Assembly: GCA_002497965.1 (NCBI GenBank)
Contig: DAFR01000102.1
Span: 2,194 to 13,365, forward strand
DNA from: Methanomicrobiaceae archaeon UBA436
GTDB lineage: Archaea > Halobacteriota > Methanomicrobia > Methanomicrobiales > Methanoculleaceae
Length of the DNA stretch: 11,172 nt
Reading direction: 5' to 3'
Shown here: piece by piece, positions 7,655 through 11,172 of the stretch
Position numbering within the stretch: the stretch's first letter is position 1
Layout of the letters: every line of letters starts with the position of its first letter
Position numbers and translations under genes: made by a program
Notes under the pieces: generated by a model
What the model was told of the DNA's origin: nothing
What the model saw: only the letters and a program-made list of their open reading frames with translations
Database searches by the model: none

Positions 7655-8955
7655 CGCCCTGCCCCCTGCTCGTAGGCGTATGCGGCATCGATGACCCGCT
7701 CGTCCTCAAACCGTCTTCCCATCATCTGGAGACCAACCGGGAGACCGTCCACTCTGCCGGCGCATGGCACGGATATCGCCGGGATACCGGCAAGGTTTGC
7801 CGGCACCGTCAGGATATCGGATAGGTAGAGTGAGAGCGGGTCGGTCTTCTCGCCAAGCCGGAATGCAACGGTAGGCATTGTAGGTCCAGCGATTATATCT
7901 GCGCTGCGGAACGCCCGTTCGAAGTCCAGTCTGATGTTCCGGCGCGCTATCTGTGCTTTTGCGTAATATCGGCCGGCGTAGCCTGCGGAGAGGGCAAATG
8001 TGCCGAGCATGATCCGGCGCCTGACCTCGGTGCCGAACTTCTCTCGCCGGATCTCCCTGTAGGCCTCGTGCCAGGGTTTTCTGATATCGGCCGCAGGGCC
8101 GTAGCGAATACCGTCGAACCGGGCCAGGTTCGAGGAGGCCTCGCCTGTGCAGATTACGTAGTAGGCGGCGAGCGCATAACGCATCGCCGGGATGCTGACC
8201 GGGACTGTCCGGGCACCCATGTCCTCCAGTATGCCGATGGCGTCCCTGACGGTCTCTGCAACGCGGGCGTCCACACCTTCACCAAAGTACTCTTCGGGTA
8301 TCCCGACCCGGAGCCCATCAACATTGGCTGATGGCTGATGATCGTAGGGGCGGTCGATCATCGTTGAGTCGCGGGGATCGTATCGCGCGATCACGGAAAG
8401 CAGTCTTGAGACGTCCTCCACCGTCCGGGCCATCGGCCCTATCTGTTCGAGGGAGTTGGCGTAGGCGATAAGCCCGTAGCGTGAGACCCTGCCGTATGTG
8501 GGTTTGAACCCCACGATACCGCAGAAGGCTGCGGGGCACCGGATCGAGCCGCCGGTATCGGTGCCAAGCGCCATCGGGACGAGCCCTGCGGCGACGGCGG
8601 CGGCGCTCCCGCCGGACGAACCGCCGGGAACCCGCGAGGTGTCGACGGGGTTTGTTGTGGGGCCGAAAGCGCTCGTCTCGGTGGTTGTGCCCATACCGAA
8701 CTCGTCCATGTTGGTCTTGCCGACTATGGCGGCACCCGCCCCTTTGAGGAGTTCCACGACATGTGCGTCATACGGCGGGATGTAGCCTTCGAGGATCCTC
8801 GAGCCGCAGGTGGTCTTGATGCCCGCTGTTGAGATGTTGTCCTTGACCGCGATGGCGGTGCCGGCGAGCGCCCCATCAGAGAACGGCGCTTCGCTGCAGG
8901 TGGTGATGAAGGCGTTGTAGCGGTCATCCGGTGAGAATTCAAGGGTTCCCGCCAC
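7651..8955 (-). CDS. gatA: Asp/Glu-tRNA amidotransferase subunit A (glutaminase), short N-terminus
   Basis: Amidase-signature enzyme that hydrolyses glutamine to supply ammonia to GatB. The Ser-cisSer-Lys triad is visible: K38 in AIAVKDN, S113 in PGGSSGGSAAA and S137 in DTGGSIRCP. The spacings (75 and 24) equal those I recall for Staphylococcus aureus GatA (K79, S154, S178). The chain of 434 residues is therefore intact in the core but about 40 residues shorter at the N-terminus: it begins almost directly at DRYNAFIT and lacks the leading helices. The start is GTG at 8953-8955, directly after the gatC TGA and in the same frame, with a GGTGAT ribosome site 4 nt upstream. An upstream in-frame start is impossible because of that TGA. 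The gene ends in an ATGA overlap with gatB. Enzyme identity is certain; the start is well supported. Confidence 0.96.
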   Translation of the reverse strand: MAGTLEFSPDDRYNAFITTCSEAPFSDGALAGTAIAVKDNISTAGIKTTCGSRILEGYIPPYDAHVVELLKGAGAAIVGKTNMDEFGMGTTTETSAFGPTTNPVDTSRVPGGSSGGSAAAVAAGLVPMALGTDTGGSIRCPAAFCGIVGFKPTYGRVSRYGLIAYANSLEQIGPMARTVEDVSRLLSVIARYDPRDSTMIDRPYDHQPSANVDGLRVGIPEEYFGEGVDARVAETVRDAIGILEDMGARTVPVSIPAMRYALAAYYVICTGEASSNLARFDGIRYGPAADIRKPWHEAYREIRREKFGTEVRRRIMLGTFALSAGYAGRYYAKAQIARRNIRLDFERAFRSADIIAGPTMPTVAFRLGEKTDPLSLYLSDILTVPANLAGIPAISVPCAGRVDGLPVGLQMMGRRFEDERVIDAAYAYEQGAGR

Positions 8956-9225
8956 TCACATCACCCTTGGCGCCTTGATAAACCCGTTCTCCGTCGATCC
9001 TGCGTTCTCCAGCACTTTTTTCTGCGGGAGCGAGGGCCTGGGCTCATCCTCCCGAAAGACGTTCACCATCCCGCTCTCGGGGGCGCTTTCGCCTTCTACG
9101 GTATCGAGAATCTCAAAATAATCCAGAATCGCATTAAACTGGCTTGTGAACTCCGAGATCTCCTCTTTTGAGATCCCGATATCCGCAAGTTCTGCTATAT
9201 GCTCTATCTCCCTCTCAGTGATCAT
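8956..9225 (-). CDS. gatC: Asp/Glu-tRNA amidotransferase subunit C
   Basis: Small subunit that wraps around the GatA-GatB interface and stabilises the complex. The 89-residue protein has the typical plan: an N-terminal helix with the ELADIGISKEEI stretch (12-23), a second helix FTSQFNAILDYFEILDTVE (26-44), an extended proline-rich linker with FREDEPRPSL (57-66) and a C-terminal FIKAPRVM (82-89) resembling the F.VPR.. ending of the family. The ATG overlaps the last 11 bases of the upstream asparagine-synthetase-like gene, and the TGA is followed at once by the GTG of gatA in the same frame. The ribosome site is poor (only GGGCGGA), so translation probably depends on coupling to the upstream gene. 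Confidence 0.94.
   Translation of the reverse strand: MITEREIEHIAELADIGISKEEISEFTSQFNAILDYFEILDTVEGESAPESGMVNVFREDEPRPSLPQKKVLENAGSTENGFIKAPRVM
8960..8965 (-). promoter_or_regulatory. Ribosome binding site of gatA within the end of gatC
   Basis: GGTGAT on the minus strand matches the archaeal anti-Shine-Dalgarno complement and ends 4 nt before the gatA GTG codon, overlapping the last codons of gatC. It supports a separate initiation event rather than stop-codon readthrough between the two same-frame genes. Confidence 0.7.
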
Positions 9226-10213
9226 GTTCCGCCCTGCTGATCTCAGTTAAGTACCGTTGTATCGATTTTTTATAACCATTGTCACATGCGAGGTTCCGGA
9301 TGGTCCTGTAGATCCCGCTCCCGTATTGCATCGCTTTCTTCTCCGTCCAGGCAATCTCGGCGGGGATGTGGCGTTCTGCGATCACGCGGAGGGGGTATTT
9401 TCTCACACCACCGCGCACCCTCATCGATGCCGGGATGGTCTGCGCGGCGCGCAACACCCGGAGATCCTGGTATGGCATGGAGAAGTAAGCACCGTGCAGC
9501 GCCGCAACCGCCTGATCCCGTGCCCGCTGGCGCGGAAGATCCGCGAAGTCGCGCTCGAGTTCCGCCGCAAGGTCTGTGGAGGAGAGGTAGCGGGCGTAGC
9601 CGCCGAAGATCTCGTCTGCCCCCTGGCCTGCCAGGATCCGGGTATGCCCCTGCTCTTTTGCCAGGGCCGCAACAAAGTATAATGTTGTCGCGATCGAGGC
9701 GTCGACCGGATTCAGAGAGCCGGGGATGACCCGGACGACCCGGGAAAGCGCGTCCGCAACTTCATCCTTTCCAGGCGATATGACCGTGAGGTCGAGATCC
9801 ATCGTCCTGGCGGCTTTTGTTGCACGCGCGAGGTCGTGCGACCCTGGGAGCCCCACGGTCACGCAGGGGAGGCGGGCGAGGTGGGCGATGAGAGCGGAGT
9901 CGACCCCGCCGGAGAACGCCACAACACCTTCATCGCTCCGGAGTTCGACCGCGGTGACGATCGCCTCCTCCAGGCTGCAGGGAGGGGAATCGGGGTTTAC
10001 CCGGGCAACCGGCCGCCCGCCGCAGCAGATGGTTCCCGGGGGGACGGGGCCGGGCATTATACCGAGGTTGTCCCGCGCGGTGCAGTCATCCCACTCGAGG
10101 AGGAACTCGCCGCCGCAGCGGGCAAGGCTCTTCGGGTTTGCGGCAAGCATCCGCTCAAGTTCGGCAGTGGTAAGCCGGACTCTGTCGTGTTCGATCCAGC
10201 CCTTCAGTCTCAT
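9215..10213 (-). CDS. Asparagine-synthetase-like PP-loop protein lacking a catalytic glutaminase domain
   Basis: The 332-residue protein belongs to the asparagine synthase C-terminal domain family (ATP-pyrophosphatase fold), which adenylates aspartate for amide transfer in AsnB. It shows the PP-loop SGGVDS at 101-106, GQGADEIFGGY at 196-206 and a C-terminal KYPLRVIAERHIP (272-284) followed by KKAMQYGSG (292-300), all typical of the family. In front are only about 90 residues. CGGEFLLEWDD (33-43) and RDNLGI (47-52) resemble the tail end of a class II glutamine amidotransferase domain, but there is no Cys2 nucleophile and no room for the rest of that domain. It cannot be a normal glutamine-dependent AsnB and may use free ammonia. 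The ATG at 10211-10213 was chosen because the open frame further upstream reads as low-complexity Ser/Arg/Pro-rich sequence running into the neighbouring gene. It overlaps gatC by 11 bp and heads the operon. The true substrate is unproven. Confidence 0.85.
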   Translation of the reverse strand: MRLKGWIEHDRVRLTTAELERMLAANPKSLARCGGEFLLEWDDCTARDNLGIMPGPVPPGTICCGGRPVARVNPDSPPCSLEEAIVTAVELRSDEGVVAFSGGVDSALIAHLARLPCVTVGLPGSHDLARATKAARTMDLDLTVISPGKDEVADALSRVVRVIPGSLNPVDASIATTLYFVAALAKEQGHTRILAGQGADEIFGGYARYLSSTDLAAELERDFADLPRQRARDQAVAALHGAYFSMPYQDLRVLRAAQTIPASMRVRGGVRKYPLRVIAERHIPAEIAWTEKKAMQYGSGIYRTIRNLACDNGYKKSIQRYLTEISRAEHDH

Positions 10214-10270
10214 ACAACCGCTCTTCCGCACTCTATGCCGCCCGGGGGATTCTGATCGCGTAGGACGAGG

Positions 10271-10281
10271 TTTGAAATAAT
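10271..10281 (-). promoter_or_regulatory. Candidate TATA-like promoter element of the operon
   Basis: TTTGAAATAAT (minus-strand ATTATTTCAAA) is the most AT-rich patch within 100 bp upstream of the first operon gene. It would give a transcription start near 10250 and a leader of about 37 nt. The match to the archaeal TATA consensus is weak. An alternative, CTTAAA on the minus strand at about 10412-10417, matches better but would give a leader of about 175 nt. Confidence 0.3.
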
Positions 10282-10499
10282 GGTTGCTGTGGTTTTCATC
10301 GATGTCGCCTTGAAGGCGCCGCGCAAGAACCATACCGCCATGGGTGCTGGGAGCAGGGGGAGAGATTCGCGAGATGTCGCTTCCCGTAGAACATCTCTTG
10401 CGGCCTGGCTGTTTAAGGGGAAATGGGCCATCCCCCTGCATGAAAGCCCCGATAGATGCCGTGCTCCGGGTGCAGCACAAGATTTCAGGAGAGTGGCTC

Positions 10500-10505
10500 A
10501 AAAAA
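10500..10505 (-). terminator. Oligo-T terminator of the FBP aldolase/phosphatase gene
   Basis: The minus strand reads TAA followed immediately by TTTTTT. Archaeal RNA polymerase terminates at U-rich runs without needing a hairpin, and this is the only such run in the window downstream of a gene on the coding strand. It supports separating this gene from the amidotransferase operon. Confidence 0.5.
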
Positions 10506-11172
10506 TTACTGAGGGATATCTTCCCAGCGGTCTTTAAACTCTTTCTCGACATCTGGGAGGGTGGTGTACTCCATCTCGCTCAGGGAGAGTCGGTGCGGCT
10601 CGAAAGGTCCGTGGGCCCTGATCATATTGGAGAGTTCACAGCACTGCAGGCGGACACCGTCAAACGCCGGGTCGTCGAACATATCCGCGGGCCCGATCAG
10701 CCTGCCGTTGCAGACCTGGAACCCGAGACAGATGACCCGTGGCGGTCCATCGAACTGTGTGCAGTTTGCATCACAGACACCCACCGGCATGAACGGCCCG
10801 TGGTGCGAGCCGCGCATCCAGCCTGCCACAAGGATTGGTGTCCTGAATGGGTCGAGAACCTCGCCAACCGCCGGGAACCCGCTCTGCGCCCTGATGATCA
10901 TGACAGGGTCGTCCTTGCCGACATAGCGCCCGGCAATCAGGCTCAGCCGCTGGGTGCTGGTGGAAGCCGCGATAAGCCCGTTCTTCTTCCAGACATACTT
11001 GATAACGTAGCGGCTCGGTGCCCCGATATAGGCCAGGAGGCTGTAGGACTCCTCCGGCGTACTGAACCTGATCCTCCTCTTCTCCATGACATCATGGACC
11101 TCGAATATGAATCCCTCGTGGAGCGAGGGGTCGATGACGAGACCGGACGTGTTGAAGGGGTCGGCAAAGATC
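10506..11172 (-). CDS. fbp: Fructose-1,6-bisphosphate aldolase/phosphatase (class V FBPase), N-terminus cut by window edge
   Basis: Bifunctional gluconeogenic enzyme of archaea: condenses dihydroxyacetone phosphate with glyceraldehyde 3-phosphate and then removes the C1 phosphate, giving fructose 6-phosphate. The last 221 residues are visible. The frame continues upstream of the internal Met at 11085-11087 to the window edge as ADPFNTSGLVIDPSLHEGF, typical of the family, so the gene is simply truncated; about 140-150 N-terminal residues, including early metal-binding aspartates, are outside. Key signatures are YVGKDDPVMI (the tyrosine and lysine match Y229 and the Schiff-base K232 of the Thermoproteus enzyme), GWMRGSHHGPFMPV, FDGPPR, GRLIGPADMFDDPAFD and the C-terminal MEYTTLP. 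Six cysteines occur in about 50 residues between FMPV and SNMIRAHG, which looks high for this family. It ends in TAA followed by T6. Confidence 0.96.
   Translation of the reverse strand, partial: IFADPFNTSGLVIDPSLHEGFIFEVHDVMEKRRIRFSTPEESYSLLAYIGAPSRYVIKYVWKKNGLIAASTSTQRLSLIAGRYVGKDDPVMIIRAQSGFPAVGEVLDPFRTPILVAGWMRGSHHGPFMPVGVCDANCTQFDGPPRVICLGFQVCNGRLIGPADMFDDPAFDGVRLQCCELSNMIRAHGPFEPHRLSLSEMEYTTLPDVEKEFKDRWEDIPQ

Larger units (their letters stand above)
10214..10505. other. Non-coding gap upstream of the amidotransferase operon
   Basis: This 292-bp stretch carries no tRNA, rRNA or convincing protein gene. On the minus strand it holds, in order of transcription, a T6 run right after the FBP aldolase/phosphatase stop, a small inverted repeat GTGCT/AGCAC (10461-10465 and 10474-10478), an imperfect inverted repeat GGGGA/TCCCC (10417-10421 and 10431-10435), a near-palindrome CGCCTTGAAGGCG (10306-10318) and an AT-rich patch (10271-10281) that may be the operon promoter. 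A 43-codon frame (10210-10341) ends in ATGA overlap with the next gene; it is discussed as a finding and not called. Confidence 0.6.

Noticed and set aside
10240..10300. Box C/D small RNA
   Set aside because: A GATGA and a CTGA-like tetramer are present, but on opposite strands or wrongly spaced, without a paired C'/D' set.
10214..10552. N-terminal extension of the asparagine-synthetase-like protein (start at 10552)
   Set aside because: The frame is open, but the extra 113 residues are Ser/Arg/Pro-rich, resemble no glutaminase domain and begin inside the upstream FBP gene. The family-like sequence starts at the Met at 10213.
1..11172. Defence island, prophage, insertion sequence or CRISPR
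   Set aside because: No transposase, integrase, direct-repeat array or nuclease genes; gene content is housekeeping throughout and all on one strand.

Overview
The window is a compact housekeeping region of a euryarchaeal methanogen, most likely from the order Methanomicrobiales (Methanoculleus-like). The assignment is inferred from these features: a geranylgeranylglyceryl phosphate synthase (archaeal ether lipids), an archaeal-type threonyl-tRNA synthetase with a DTD-like editing domain, a class V fructose-1,6-bisphosphate aldolase/phosphatase, a GatCAB amidotransferase, a TATA-type promoter, Shine-Dalgarno sequences of the GGTGAT type, and GC-rich codon use. No taxonomic marker such as 16S rRNA is present.

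All ten genes I can support lie on the minus strand, so transcription runs from high to low coordinates. In that order they are: fructose-1,6-bisphosphate aldolase/phosphatase (cut by the right edge); a 292-bp non-coding gap; an asparagine-synthetase-like PP-loop protein; gatC; gatA; gatB; topA with a long helix-hairpin-helix tail; GGGP synthase; a TrmJ-type tRNA methyltransferase; dcd; a 136-bp gap with a clear TATA box; and thrS (cut by the left edge). From the asparagine-synthetase-like gene to dcd, genes overlap or are at most 22 bp apart, and several ribosome binding sites lie on the stop codon of the preceding gene. This looks like one eight-gene operon.

The genes share an information-processing theme. 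GatCAB makes Asn-tRNA(Asn) and/or Gln-tRNA(Gln), the asparagine-synthetase-like protein acts on related amide chemistry, TrmJ modifies tRNA, ThrRS charges tRNA, TopA controls DNA topology and Dcd supplies dUMP precursors. GGGP synthase (first committed step of archaeal membrane lipid synthesis) is the outlier, with the gluconeogenic FBP enzyme just upstream of the operon.

I see no mobile element, CRISPR array, tRNA or rRNA gene, or toxin/defence system, and no plus-strand gene I believe. The points most worth a second look are: the asparagine-synthetase-like protein without a glutaminase cysteine at the head of gatCAB; gatC and gatA lying in one reading frame separated by a single TGA, with a GatA lacking the usual N-terminal helices; the roughly 250-residue helix-hairpin-helix tail on topoisomerase I; and the structured gap upstream of the operon, which has two mutually exclusive readings.
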